The translations under genes and the position numbers were made by a program. Under the pieces are notes generated by a model. The model was not told the DNA's origin. It was given only the letters and a program-made list of their open reading frames with translations, and did no database searches. DNA of 64,000 nt from Mesocentrotus franciscanus. Taxonomy: Eukaryota; Echinodermata; Echinoidea; Camarodonta; Strongylocentrotidae. Positions 25,321 through 37,368 of this stretch are shown here, piece by piece. The stretch lies in assembly GCA_037976565.1 (NCBI GenBank), contig CP137682.1, positions 25,363,298 to 25,427,297 of the forward strand. The letters run 5' to 3'. Within the stretch, counting starts at the first letter, position 1. The number at the start of each line of letters is the position of its first letter.

Positions 25321-26174
25321 GCAATAATTTTGTTGCCGGAGCAAATGTCGGATCATCCCTGCGGATGGAAAGTAGGTACAGCCCCCCCCCTCCACTTGAA
25401 GACGGCAAAAAAATGTAAATTACATTTTCTTTCTCAATGAAATGGAAGATAAGAAATGATGTTATTAATAAGGGGACACTATTCTTTATATTTTTAGTTG
25501 TTTTGTGCTGAAGGTATTTCAATTGGGTTTCAAAAGAGGAGGTGCCACTTCCCGTATTCCGCAACAGCATTTGGGATATGGGAAAAATCCAAGTGCCCCT
25601 ATTCCATTCTTTGGGTCTCCGCCCCAACGCATCTTCGAACTAGACGACACCTACCAGCAACAAAATAGTACCCAGTATTAAGTTCATCTCTTAATCAGAC
25701 ACTTCAAAAGACATTACCTTCCCTCTTCATCTAAAGCTTCTGTTGGTATAGACCAATTCATGTTTTTGATTTCGACGCAGATTTTGCCACTTTGTGTTTC
25801 GAGATTCGAAAGGAAGGCAAGTATTCATTTGTTGGTATTTTTCGATAACATTTATTCTTCCCACTCTGATACCTATATAGTTTGACTATACGCCTTAAAG
25901 TCATCATCAAACTTTCGTAAATACTTGTTGAAAAAGAAAAAACAACAAAAATATGGAAAGCAATAATATATTGATGGGTGGCGGCGACAATTTTATAGAA
26001 TTCCTCTGTTTTAATACACGGTAACCCCTAATCTACTAATATGTTATCAGCGTGTATTTCCGTCAGCCTACTCAGGATCTTAAACTGCCTTGTTTCATAC
26101 AAAATTTGTCCTAGAAATTAATTTGAAAAGAACAATTTCCACATTGTATTCCTGTTTAGATTAATATCTCCGTC

Positions 26175-29100
26175 ATGAAGTTTGTCTATGGATACCTAAT
26201 TCTGCTAGGCGTGGCGTCGCTGACATGCACCGCCGCTCAAGATCGTAAGCTTTCTACATCTCCTATAGTAATAATCCAATGACTAAACCAGGATTCTTAG
26301 AATGAGGGTAGAGGTGGGGGGGGGCAGAAAAATTATCTGTACAAAAATACATCACAGTTCCCAAAAGGTAGCTGTGGGGGACACATCATATATTAATCGT
26401 ACTGGGGGTCTTTGCTTGATTTTCGTTAAGTGTCTAGATACACAACCTCTATCCTATGAAAGTTTCAATATTTTTTCTTTTGTACGTTTGTTTGTGTTTG
26501 TGTTCGTTTCCTGTTCAGGATGTGATGTCTTTCTCCTACAGTACTATGATAAAGAGTCTCTACCAAACTATGATCAGGTTAACCAGGTCAATCTGGGAAT
26601 GACACTCACCAAGCTTCGAGGACTGGTTAGTACAATTAATAATAAAATAATAATGATAATGATAATAATAATATTAGTAATGATAATAAAAGTACTACTA
26701 ATACTATACTAATAATAATTATAATAATCATAGTAAAACTAATAACACTAATAATAATAATACAAATACTAATACTACTACTACTAATAATTATAACAAG
26801 CGCCAGGAGTGTCAAGTCTGACAGACATGAGCGCTATACAAGAGCCCATTATTATATTATTATTATTAACAATCACAATAATAACACTTATAACAATAAT
26901 AATAACAAAAATACAATCAAAATGATAATGATAGTAATATATATATATATATATTTTTTTTTTTTGGGGGGGGGAGAGGATGAGGGGTTGGAAATTGCAA
27001 ATTACTCCGCTTTGTTATTAATAACCACTTTTCAGACTGGTCAGATAGCAAGATAATTGGGAATTGGGAATATTAGGAATTTATCAATATAAAACTTAAA
27101 TATTTAGCATATCTGAAATAAATACCTGTTCAAAATTGAGATCAGCTAGTGATCTATCAAATATAAATTATTATAGAATATGAAATTGCGTGAAGTCTAA
27201 GCACTCAATTAGACCTGCATGATTTACAATGAAGAGGTCATTGTAATGGACGCCACTGTCTGTTTCTTTTAAAATTTGATCTATTGTTACTTTTTTTCTT
27301 AAAGGATTTATTCAAAGGAACCATTCAGATGAACGTATGGTTGTATTTAGTAAGTGATATCATATTAAGTACAAGTCATTCTTTTTTACCGCGGTAATTG
27401 GGTTACATTTTCATTACTAAGGCCTATTATCTGAAATTTAATATTCAGATTCCGACGTTTGTATTCCAAGGTTGATATTCTTGAGAATCGTTCGAATATG
27501 ACGCGGTAAACCGCCATTAAAAAAAAAACGCTTCCGATTTTTAAAGTGTAAATGAATGGCAACTGTGCTCAATACAATTCCTGCGAGTATTCAGTTAACT
27601 CTGTGTTATAAGATAAGAAATCATCATTACAAAACAAAACAAAAAAAGCTGCGGTTTTGCCGCGTCATATCTGAACGAGGCTTTAAAGTGAGTTAATTCA
27701 TAAATCCGTCATCATCATTCCAAAGATGTGCTCATCCAACAATTCGTTGGGACGATTTAGCCTGATATCTTTCAAACATACCCCCACAAACACACACACA
27801 CAAAGGAGAGCATTGAAAATAATGGAGCACGTTGACTAAACAAGGTAGGAGAAGGACAATTTATTAGGTCTGGCCCCGTTGCATAAAACTTAGCATTGAT
27901 GGTAACTTCCATGAAAACCTTGATTTGATTGGCTGTTGAGTGATGTTGCCATGGTATTTAATATTGATGGCAAAGTTACCATAAATGCTAAGCTGTATGC
28001 ATCGCGGCCCTGATCAAAGGGAGGGGAAAATGAGTGTTATGGAAGTAGAATTCTATGAAAAATTACAAATGAAATGATGAAATGTCAGTAAATATCAATA
28101 TAATTATCATTTTGCTTTTACCATTGTCCTTTTTATTCCAATTTGAAAGGGTTGGCATGACCCGAGATTGGTATGGGATCCAGCTAGGTTCGGAAACATC
28201 ACTGAATGTCGGTTGCTTTCTTCAGAAATATGGGTGCCTGATATAACCCTCTACAACAGGTACTATCATAGGGGTACTGATGGGGGGATGATACCTCGTA
28301 TCCGCTTGTTGTTGTTGGGTTTGGTTTGTTGGCGCTATCCATCGATTTCGATGATTTCCGCCAGGCTTGGTGTGAGCAGGAAGATATCTCCCTGGTGTGA
28401 GAGGGCGTCTTGCTCTCTCTTCTGTAGCTCTACTTACGTTTCTGTGATTCTGATACTTGCCCGGTTTGTGAGATAAAGACTTACCTTGACCTTTGTTATT
28501 GGCGTAGTGCAAGGTTATGGAGGATTAATCTCTGTGCTCGTTACTCATTATTTGTTAGTTATTTAATATTAGAACTGGATGGAACTAATATTTTTGAAGT
28601 TTTGGTGTCAATTTATAGAGTTAATGGTAAATAACGTGTCTTATATTTTGATAGTATGCGCATTAAATCGGCTGCCATATTTTATTTGATTCAAGACTTC
28701 GTATGTACATCATCTCCTCTCACTTTGTTACTTTTAAACCTTAAGGGCATGAAAAGTACAAGAATAAGAACGACACAAACATGCTATAATAAACATTAAA
28801 ACAAAATAATTCTTGATATCTTCCAGTACCTTTTATAAAGGCTAAAATAATTTAGCCATGGGGTTTATGTATACTCATAACATTTTGTAAACAAATTTAC
28901 GTTGTCACTGTAATAATAAAATGAAAAGACTTGAAATGTAATTCGTTTTTTTAATAACTCCGTCTGACTCTCTTCTCGCCAGACTTAGAAATGGGAAAGT
29001 TGAATGTCGGGCAAGCGATGTCAAAAATTTAGCCTGTATAACAATAGGCAAAATGGACACGGATAATCTCTTGTAAAGCCCACCGCACACTTTACGATCT

Positions 29101-32100
29101 GACAGCGATCCGATTTTGGAAGAGTTTGCAAAAGCATTTGATATGAAAATTCAAACGTGTATAATCCTAGTGATCGAGTATCCGAATAGTCTATGACCCA
29201 TACTTTCTAACCTTCAAGTGATTGCAAACTTTCTTAGAGGAGGAAAAGCTTTATCGTCTCCGAATCGTAGTGACGTCATGACAGTAGTATGATCGGAAGC
29301 CGATTCGGCTTTAATTCTGATCAGAAGGCTTAAATGCACTAAAATACCTGATGTTGTTATTCTTATCACTTTTTTAAGAATCTAAATCAGGAAAATAATG
29401 TTCGTTTAGATTTCAAGATCGAAACGCAGGAGGGTGGTATAGTTGTGCGGTAGGTTTGCGGACAAGGACGATCAGGGCAACCCCAAATAAGTTAGCTTTC
29501 CCCGGCCAATTGGGTTTAAGGGTACCCAATCCAGATTATTCACGGGCAAATAATGCAAAGAATTTCAGAAATGTACTCCTTAGATATAAGGGGGTAAAGG
29601 AAATCTTAAAAGCTTAGCCCGGACAGGCAGCTAGCCCAACGGGTCAAGGGTAATCAGGTCGACCCCAAATACGTTAGCTTTTTCCGGCACATAGGAAAAC
29701 CAAATCTAGATGATTATTCATGGGCAAGTAATAATATGTACTTCAGAAATATACTCCTTTGATCAGGAAAGGAACACCAGGCAATCACCGCCTAGGATAA
29801 ATAGTCCCTAGGGTCATCTCACATTTGCCCCGGGGTTTATTTCGTCAAAGAAATTTGTTGCAATTGGAGTTAGCTTTGGGATATAGGTTTAGTATTAGGT
29901 ACGGCGTTGGGTCCAGGTTTTTTAAGTTAGCTATATTCTGTCAGTGTTCAAAATAGTTTATTGTCACCGGAGAAGGTGTCGTAATTTTGTTTACAGGTTG
30001 AGTTTGCACGTTACTATTACTTGCCCTTTCAAAAATGTGATGAATAATATTAATACCATTTCATTTGTCGTTCAGAATGTCGTTGTCTGTCATTCAAGAT
30101 ATTGTTTTCTTCCCATTCTAGTAACGCACCGAATGAGATCCTGATTAGTGGAGTTTCCGCTCTTGTGTCCAATGATGGTTCGGTCCTTTATGTCCCACCC
30201 ATGCATCTTGCATCAACATGTACGATGGATCTGGCAGACTATCCCTACGATCAACACGTAAGACTAAAATCTTGATTTTATTCTTGATTGTGGGGTTTTC
30301 GATGTAATAATGGCTTCTTCATTTTCTTATATATAAACGCTCATAATTATACGTTACGTCGTGACGCTTGTGGCGCTTGGACATTAGGCCTATTATTATT
30401 ACCCATGGTTATACTCGAGCTGTTGGTCCCATGTTCCGTGTGTCTAATGCCCCTTTACAATATTATTATGTCAAGTTGAGCCTATGTTCCATAGGTCCTA
30501 CACCACATTGTCCTTTCGTCCCTGTGGACCTACGTCTCATTGGTGCTGTGTCTCAATGGTCCTACACCACATCGTCCTTTCGTCCCTGTGGACCTACGTC
30601 TCATTGGTGCTATGTCTCAATAGTCCTATACCACATTGTCCTTATGTCCATGTGGACCTATTTCTCATAAGTGCTATGTCTCATTGGTCCTACGTCACAT
30701 TGCCCTTATATGTTCGTGTAAAGCAGATTCAGCTCTTACCCGGACTAGAAGGCATACATGCACTTAACGTTTCATTGTTATTATTCATATCTTTATTCAA
30801 AACCTTGAATTTCCATATCCACGGTCACTGCGATTTCTTCGAAAATATAATTGTAAAAAATGTCTATAGTGTGCGGTGGGCCTAAGACCACTGGCACATC
30901 GGATTGATAATACACAGGTACTCACAAGCATTGTCTTGACGCCCTGCAAAGTAGCCAGAGTTCGAAATTCTGTATCTCTTAAAGGTAAGGTTACAACAAT
31001 AAAATCAGCCAGTGATTCTACGGGAAACATTTAAAATAATTAGTGACTACTACGTCATTTGCTGCTTACTATCTTTCAGAACTGCAGCCTGAAATGGGGA
31101 TCATGGGCGTATGATGCATCTGTGATAACCATAGACTCGTCATCAGACACCATTGATTTGTCAGAGACATTGCAGCATCCGATTTGGGATATCATCAACG
31201 CAAAGGCAGCAAAGCATACTACGACCTACAGCTGCTGCCCAGAAACCTTCGAGGATGTTACATTCTCTTTGATGGTCCGTCGAAGAGAGACCCACGGCCG
31301 TATCGCCTCTTCCGTGGTCACGGCATGGCTTATCCTCATCGTCTTCCTGATCAAACCGTCGTCAGCCAGAGAACGGATCGTCTTCGCGGGTTTCGTCTTC
31401 GTCGCCTTGGTGGTGTTGACGGCAGCGCTCAGTTTAGAGGTCCCCGCCTACTCGATGACCAGACTTGGTCGTTTCCTCATCTGTGGAATGCTCATCGTCG
31501 CTATCGTCAGCGTCGTCAATGGCCTCATCTACCGCTTCTACCCCAAGGATAAGCCAGGACAGCTCATTGTGAGGAAAACTCAAATATAACACGATCACAA
31601 CTACTTTCAAAAATTCAACCTAAGGCAATTTCAATGGCCTTGTACGTCACACATTGTGCGAACAGAACGTTGACATATTCACGTAATCCGAACATGATAT
31701 CTATAGGACCTACAATGTGGTATTGAAATTGCCCTTGAGCTGACTTTTCGAAAGCAGTTGCGATCGTCTTATATTTAACTTTGACTTAACTTAAAAACAC
31801 CTTTGTATCCAATCATAAAAACAATGGAATACACAACAAGAGCAGTAACAACAACAACAAAGACGAAAACAAAGAAACAAAGAAAACAAATTAACATAAA
31901 TGATAATGATTATGATGATAATGAAAATAATAACAATAATAATGATGATAATAATAATAATGATAATAATAATAATGATAATAATATGTAGGGTAGCATC
32001 TTTATAATATATTTCCAGACGGCCCTGCTATTATATTGCTACCCCGGTTTATCCGAGCTACCATGATAAGGCGCTCAAGCATTCAAAGAATTTCTTTTTA

Positions 32101-32430
32101 CTGGGTACCCATTTACCTCCCTGGGTGGAGAATGGCAAATGTTATTAATGCCTTGCGAAAAGACATTATTGTTGTGACAGGGATTCGATCCCCGTACCTT
32201 GTGATTTATATTGGAAACATGGACTTATCCACTACACCACAACACCTCCACAGGGATCACCCCTTTCCCCATTAAACACCAAGAATCCTTCACACTCTTT
32301 TCCTCTGTTTCTCCTCTGGATTCAGGAAGGAGACGGTTCTCCACCACGGGTTCTGCTCATTATCGACATCGGGGCTTTCCTGACTACTGCCATCATCCTG
32401 GGGATATCAACGGGTGCCCTCTTTGTCTAA
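26175..32430 (+). CDS. nAChR alpha-like subunit, copy 2 (intact, 353 residues)
   Basis: Cys-loop receptor subunit, expected to sit in the plasma membrane as part of a pentamer. Exons: 26175-26244, 26519-26625, 27305-27349, 28150-28259, 30122-30257, 31080-31568, 32326-32430; all borders are GT/AG and phases agree (1,0,0,2,0,0). Residues 1-21 form a signal peptide (MKFVYGYLILLGVASL...). Loop D Trp71, N-glycosylation site at Asn90, loop A WVPDITLYN with Tyr109, Cys-loop Cys144-Cys158 with exactly 13 residues between, loop B Trp165, loop C YSCCPETF with Tyr206 and Cys208-Cys209: an alpha-type binding site. M1 about 231-247, M2 about 256-276 after Glu254-Arg255, M3 about 288-307, M4 328-353. Odd points: M1 lacks the usual Pro, the pore-facing residues are hydrophobic, and the M3-M4 loop is only about 20 residues instead of roughly 100. 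The loop could be longer if an exon between 31569 and 32325 was missed, but I found none. Confidence 0.85.
26798..26875 (+). mobile_element. Retrotransposon 3' tail, unit 2
   Basis: Same sequence as 17369-17450, ending in (ATT)n, in intron 2 of copy 2. Confidence 0.55.
27872..28010. mobile_element. GGGCCC foldback MITE, unit 2
   Basis: Orthologous in position to 18580-18728: starts GGCCCCGTTGCATAAAACTT, ends GCATCGCGGCCC. Confidence 0.7.
28290..28857. mobile_element. Unclassified insertion specific to unit 2
   Basis: Intron sequence of copy 2 departs from copy 1 after CATAGGGGTACTGATGGGGG and rejoins at TATACTCATAACA. The insert begins near CTTGTTGTTGTTGGGTTTGG and has no coding capacity that I recognise. 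It may be an inserted repeat or a segment lost from copy 1. Confidence 0.4.
30484..30715 (+). repeat. Intronic minisatellite, three units of about 78 bp
   Basis: Unit contains GGTCCTACACCACATTGTCC, then TTTCGTCCCTGTGGACCTAC and GTCTCATTGGTGCTATGTC. Single or degenerate units occur in the same intron of copy 1 (about 20882-20975) and copy 3 (about 40430-40525). Confidence 0.8.
31985..32253 (-). mobile_element. tRNA-derived SINE, unit 2
   Basis: Same SINE and same intron position as 21885-22140, so it was inserted before the duplication; A- and B-box regions are retained. Confidence 0.7.
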
Positions 32431-33715
32431 AGTGATTAACAGCTTCAGCGTTTTGGCGTTGTCTAGCTGTACCATGTGTATAGTGAAACCCTGTGGCATA
32501 GCGTGGGTGCAGCGATTGAGTGGACACTGACACTGGGGGGGCGAGCATGAGTCCCCATGAACCTTTAGCTAAGTTCCTGGTGGTACAGTATCTCGTATAT
32601 AAGCAGATTATGTTTGTTTTTTTAATATCATCTTTTAAATTATAATCATTCTCCTTCTCCTCGATCTTTGTCCTTTTATTGCGGTGGGTGTTCCTTAGGT
32701 GTTGTAAAGTATCAATACCTGGAGATTAGTTATTTAGGAAAAAGTCTTACCAAAAGACATATGATTGTCATTGCCTGAGAAGGCCAAACAACCTGTTTTA
32801 TGATGCTTGGTCCTTCGTACATTGTTAGAATTTTTAGCAATGTATTTTAGAGTATGTTTCTTTTAAAAATCATAAACATCATAATTATTTCAGTATACAT
32901 GTCAAACAAATAGAACCTTTACATATTTCCCGACGTGAACTTTCTCCAAACCAGCTGAGAAATTTGTAGGAATAAATGACATTACATTTTGTCAATGTGG
33001 ATGATAAGTCAAACTTTTACCAATTTCATTGCTATCTTAATGAATTTAATTTTCTACGTAATGTGCAATTTTGATTTAAAACTCCAGTGTCATCCATGAT
33101 TTATGTTTAAGTTTGTTTATTCATTAATCAACTGTACAGTTTGAGGCATGATTCATGTTTTTTCTTTTCAGTTTCTAATAATCTGGATCAAATGAATAAA
33201 AACAACCTTTTGCCCTTCATGAAGTGTGAACATTTTCATGTTTATTGAAGACAGTGTCACTACAGACTGTGATGAGTTTAGACATGTTCTAGTAACGGAT
33301 AACGGTTAAAGGATTCATGGAATTCTTACAATACAACTACTGATTATAGATGCAGTATTATGAACCTCAAAGACTATAAGATCCGTATTCTACTATGTAA
33401 ACTCGACCAGAAGTTGGAGAAAGAGGAAAAGAAAAAAGAAGAATAGACATTACAATGGTTTAGACCAAGCGTAAACCCAGCATCCGATTTTAAAACACCG
33501 GCCTATAAAGAGCAAAATGACTTATGTTAACAAATACAGTTACGTGGTTTGTTTGTACCATCACATCACACCCACTCAGAATCTGGCAGCAGAGACAGGT
33601 TCTACGTGGGTTTGGACCAAAAAGTTCTTTGCACCATAGGGAGATGGTGCATTGCGCTTCTGGCCCGCCACAAAGAGGGAGTATTAATGCCGAAACTTCT
33701 GGTGGAAGAACAACT

Positions 33716-33872
33716 GGGGGGCATTTCATCAACATTTGTCCACCGACAACTGTCAGCTGACTAAATTTGACCAATCAGAGGCCTGGAAAATAGTCGGTGA
33801 CAATAAAATTGTCGGTGAAAATGATATTAGTCGGTGAAAACCACCGACTAATTGTTTCATGAAACGCCCCCT
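33716..33872. mobile_element. Foldback MITE, GGGGGC termini
   Basis: GGGGGGCATTTCATCAAC at the left and ATTGTTTCATGAAACGCCCC at the right form inverted ends; the interior repeats the motif GTCGGTGAAAA and its complement CACCGAC several times. Confidence 0.6.
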
Positions 33873-33991
33873 TGATGATACATGAGACAACTACCACCAT
33901 AGTCTCTTGTGTTCTTTAAAATTTACATTTTGGTCTAGGCAGAGACATGACTGCCCTGGTACAGGTAGAGCTCAATGTACATCCTTGTAGT

Positions 33992-34140
33992 CATCTCTCT
34001 CTTTCTCTCTCTCTCTCTCACTCTGTATGTATGTGTGTGTGCTTGCGTGTCTCTGTCAGTCTGTCTGTCTCTGTCTGTCTCCGTGTGTCTGTCTGTCTGT
34101 CTAGCTCTTACTATTCTCTCCCCACCTACTCTCTTCCCTC
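33992..34140. repeat. (CT)n / (GTCT)n microsatellite
   Basis: CT tract passing into GTGT and GTCT units on the plus strand. Confidence 0.9.
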
Positions 34141-34355
34141 ACTCTCTATTCTCGGTGTCATCTCTGATTTCTATTTAGTGCCAAAGGCAATATCAAATTA
34201 CTTCAAGCTTTAAGAAAAATTTACGTGTCAAGTACAAAGCTAAAGATTGTAGAAATATACTTGACATAAGCGTTAAACCTGCTGGTAGCTCTATTTGGCA
34301 ATGACGAAATATCTATCCAAACTGTTTAGAGCATCAATATAACTAATTAAACAAA

Positions 34356-34460
34356 TCTCTCTCTCTCTCTCACTCTCTCTAACTCACTCTCTCTCTCTCT
34401 CCCCTGTATATCTATCTCTATTTTTTTTTATCTCCACATGTATCTCTCTCTCTCTCTCCG
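34356..34460. repeat. (CT)n microsatellite
   Basis: Three CT-rich blocks separated by short unique sequence. Confidence 0.85.
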
Positions 34461-35659
34461 TGAAATACATTTCTTATTTTTCATTTTTCTCAAGGGGCAG
34501 TTACCAATATTGCGAAATTAACTCAGATTACACAAAAATGATTTTTATCTTAATTATATTTGCCTGAATTTTGTTATTAGTACGATATTATATTTGGAAC
34601 AGTTTAAGATAGGATGATCTGAAATAAAAGATCGGCGACATTTGCTCTGGTGACAAATGCTTGAGAGTTCTTTGCAATAAGATAATCTATAGCAAAAGTT
34701 CGTTATCGTTTTCCTACATCTGATTATTGTTTGTAATGGTATTTGGATCGCGAATCCATACGACAGGTGATTAAGGGATGCTGTCTATGATTATGCAAAT
34801 TAATGCGAATAACTCCTGCATCAATCTAGACAGGACAGCACGAATTAATTCGAGATTTGAATGTCAGACTCGGAGCCAAGCAAGACAAGCTTTTGGCTTT
34901 GCTACAATTATGTTGATTTTTTTTAATTTAAATCTTTTTTGAGCTAATATGTTCCATGATAACCTTCATCTCCAATTGAACTGAATTGATATTTCATTTG
35001 TCTGGCATATGGTTCATGTTGTGGATTCAACGTGAAGTTTATAGTCATGCTGAGTTCGGACTTTCACTTCGTTGAGAAAGGTGTACTGTAATGACCACGC
35101 CCTTTGTTGTCGCTGCAACAAGTCGGCCTCGCACAGAACTGAAGTAAGGGGGAACGGAAACGATCATTTGGTCGTCAGATCGTCGATATATCATCGTGTG
35201 TTAAACCCGGTGGTCGTCAAAGGTAGCCAAAGGATCGTCAACAGTGGCGTATATATACATCTAGTGGACTTCTATGTTCTGCACTGTGTATGATCTCATC
35301 AATATATCGGGCCCAACGTCCCTTCCCTTCTCATCTGTAAGTTACCTATAGCCGGCTAAATAGCCCAATCTTCATTTGTATACGTTATCAGATATTATAT
35401 ACCTCACTTTAGAAATCTAGCCATCTGATTGGTCGAAATTGGAGTCGTGATTTTAAGCCATGCCCCACTCACAGGGAATATCCATACCCCACAGGGAATA
35501 TCTATTAATTTGTACCCTCATCCTCCTGCGATCCCCATTGGTTTACGTGTTAATTAACTTAGTTTGTGCGGAGCGCGGCATTCCATACATTTTTTGTGCG
35601 ATTAATTTGGTTGCTACAAACACAGCGCAGACGACCGCCGATCTCGATTGTAGCTAGGC

Positions 35660-35870
35660 CTAGATCTACATGTAATGACGAGATGACGCCCCTTTGGAAA
35701 TATAGAGATAAACCTGCTCTTTCATATGAAACCTCATTTTTTGAGTATCACCTTCAGGATCACAAGAAATAAAGGTTTGAATCTCGATTTGGAAAATACA
35801 TTGACCAATTTGGCATGATCGCGCAATGCATGTAGACTGCATAGGGATATATGCGTGCAATCTCAATGGC
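35660..35870 (-). repeat. Dispersed repeat, inverted relative of 7330-7548
   Basis: On the minus strand it matches 7330-7548, including CCCTATGCAGTCTACATG and TGATCCTGAAGGTGATACTC. Confidence 0.55.
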
Positions 35871-35961
35871 CAAATAAGCTACCTGCATAATAGCGTTAAC
35901 AAACTTGATTACCATGATTGACCAGTAAGTCGCACAAAATTGTATTCTATGACCCTGTTTT

Positions 35962-36145
35962 CAGTATATAAAAGTTATAATGACTGCTTTAATATTCGAG
36001 GCATAGTTGTTTTTTGGCTTTCGGGGGAGATTACATCGTGATATCACCCCTCGGCACGCCTCGGGGTGATAGCATGATGTAACCTCCCCTTGAGCAATTA
36101 AAACAACTATGCCTCTCATAGCAGTCATTATTACTATAATATTGA
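35962..36145. mobile_element. Long-hairpin foldback element
   Basis: ATAATGACTGCT / AGCAGTCATTAT at the ends, AGGCATAGTTGTTTT / AAAACAACTATGCCT inside, and ATCACCCC / GGGGTGAT at the centre give a near-complete hairpin of about 75-85 base pairs with a loop near TCGGCACGCCTCG. Confidence 0.7.
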
Positions 36146-36739
36146 CGAAATTAGTTCTCTTTCATTGTCTGGGTGACGGATATATTTTTTTGCATGTGGA
36201 AATGGAAAAGTAATTCATTTCACAACTATTTGAATATTATTTTGATTAAAGGTCCCAAACAGGACAATAATTGTTTTCAACCATAAAATGACTACTGTAG
36301 TGTTGTCACGTCAGTAATCACTCGATTTTCTTTTAGAGTGGCAGGCTAATAAACACTAAAGAGAACATGACCCTAAGTCCAAAGTATATGATATTTAATG
36401 TTAGCATTGAGAAGAAGACACATTGACATCTGATAACCCAAGGAAGGTGCTAGTTTGCTAGCTTCCATTGGGCTCTAGGGGTGTCGATGGACCACTTTGA
36501 ATATGGGGGGGGGATGTCACGCTAAATCTCGATTTTTATTTAGAAAAAAAAATTATATTTCGTTGATTTTTTTTTGCATCTCCATGATAAAATATAAAGC
36601 ACTTATTATACATAACTGTACAGCAGATTGTAATTCATAACGTAAGCGCAAAAAGAGCATTTTATCAGTGAACTAACTATATCATTTACAGGTTCACTCT
36701 CTGATATTTACTTAAACGGCTACAACCAATGAGTTCGAC

Positions 36740-36845
36740 AGCCTACAAAACCGACTACCCAAAAGACCGACAGCCTACGAGACCTGCAGCCCACGAGACT
36801 GACAGCCCACAAGACGGACAATATCGGTCTTGCGAACCTTCTGGA
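36740..36845. repeat. Degenerate minisatellite, about 16-bp unit
   Basis: Repeats of the type GACAGCCTACGAGACC / TGCAGCCCACGAGACT / GACAGCCCACAAGACG, four to six times. Confidence 0.6.
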
Positions 36846-37083
36846 AGCTGTTAGAAGGTCCACGAGACCTGAGTGTAGTCTCACGGGCCTGCCTAATTCT
36901 GACAACTTTTCAGAAGATTCTGCTCTCTCTTGACCGACGATACCGACATTAATACCAAACTCAAAACACAACCATGACCAGTCTGATGACAAGAGTAGTC
37001 AACAGGCCAGATAAAATGCCTGTCGCCGGCGACAACCTAACTTTAATTTGTTATTACATTATTTATTCTCTGTGTCTTTTCAG

Positions 37084-37310
37084 CACCAGATCACGATCGT
37101 CTGGAAATACATTTGTTTGAGAACTACAACAAGCAACAGCTACCCTCTCCAGACCAGAGTGGGCCTACCGTGGTCAATCTGGGAATGAGCTTAAAGAGAC
37201 TGAAACGTCTGGTCAGTGTGATTACAATAATCTGTTCATGTCAGTGGCGTAGTTAAGGGGTAAGGGGGCACGTGCCCCGCAGTCGAATGGCGAATAAAAA
37301 GAAAGAAGAA

Positions 37311-37368
<58 letters not shown>

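Larger units (their letters stand above)
23838..33350. repeat. Segmental tandem duplication, unit 2
   Basis: Second unit of the duplication described for 13657-23645; contains nAChR copy 2. Differences specific to this unit are a greatly expanded AAG tract (25064-25320), an unclassified insertion (about 28290-28857) and an expanded minisatellite (30484-30715). Confidence 0.85.
33351..37083. other. Stretch before nAChR copy 3; no exon recognised
   Basis: Should contain the first exon (signal peptide) of nAChR copy 3, but I could not find an ATG with a hydrophobic leader ending in a phase-1 donor. It holds foldback elements (33716-33872, 35962-36145), CT-rich microsatellites (33992-34140, 34356-34460), a dispersed repeat (35660-35870) and a short minisatellite (36740-36845). 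Confidence 0.5.

Noticed and set aside
24684..25627. Long open frames on both strands across the AAG tract (poly-Arg, poly-Glu, poly-Leu, poly-Phe)
   Set aside because: A trinucleotide repeat stays open in every frame that lacks a stop; flanks show no protein similarity and unit 1 lacks the frame.
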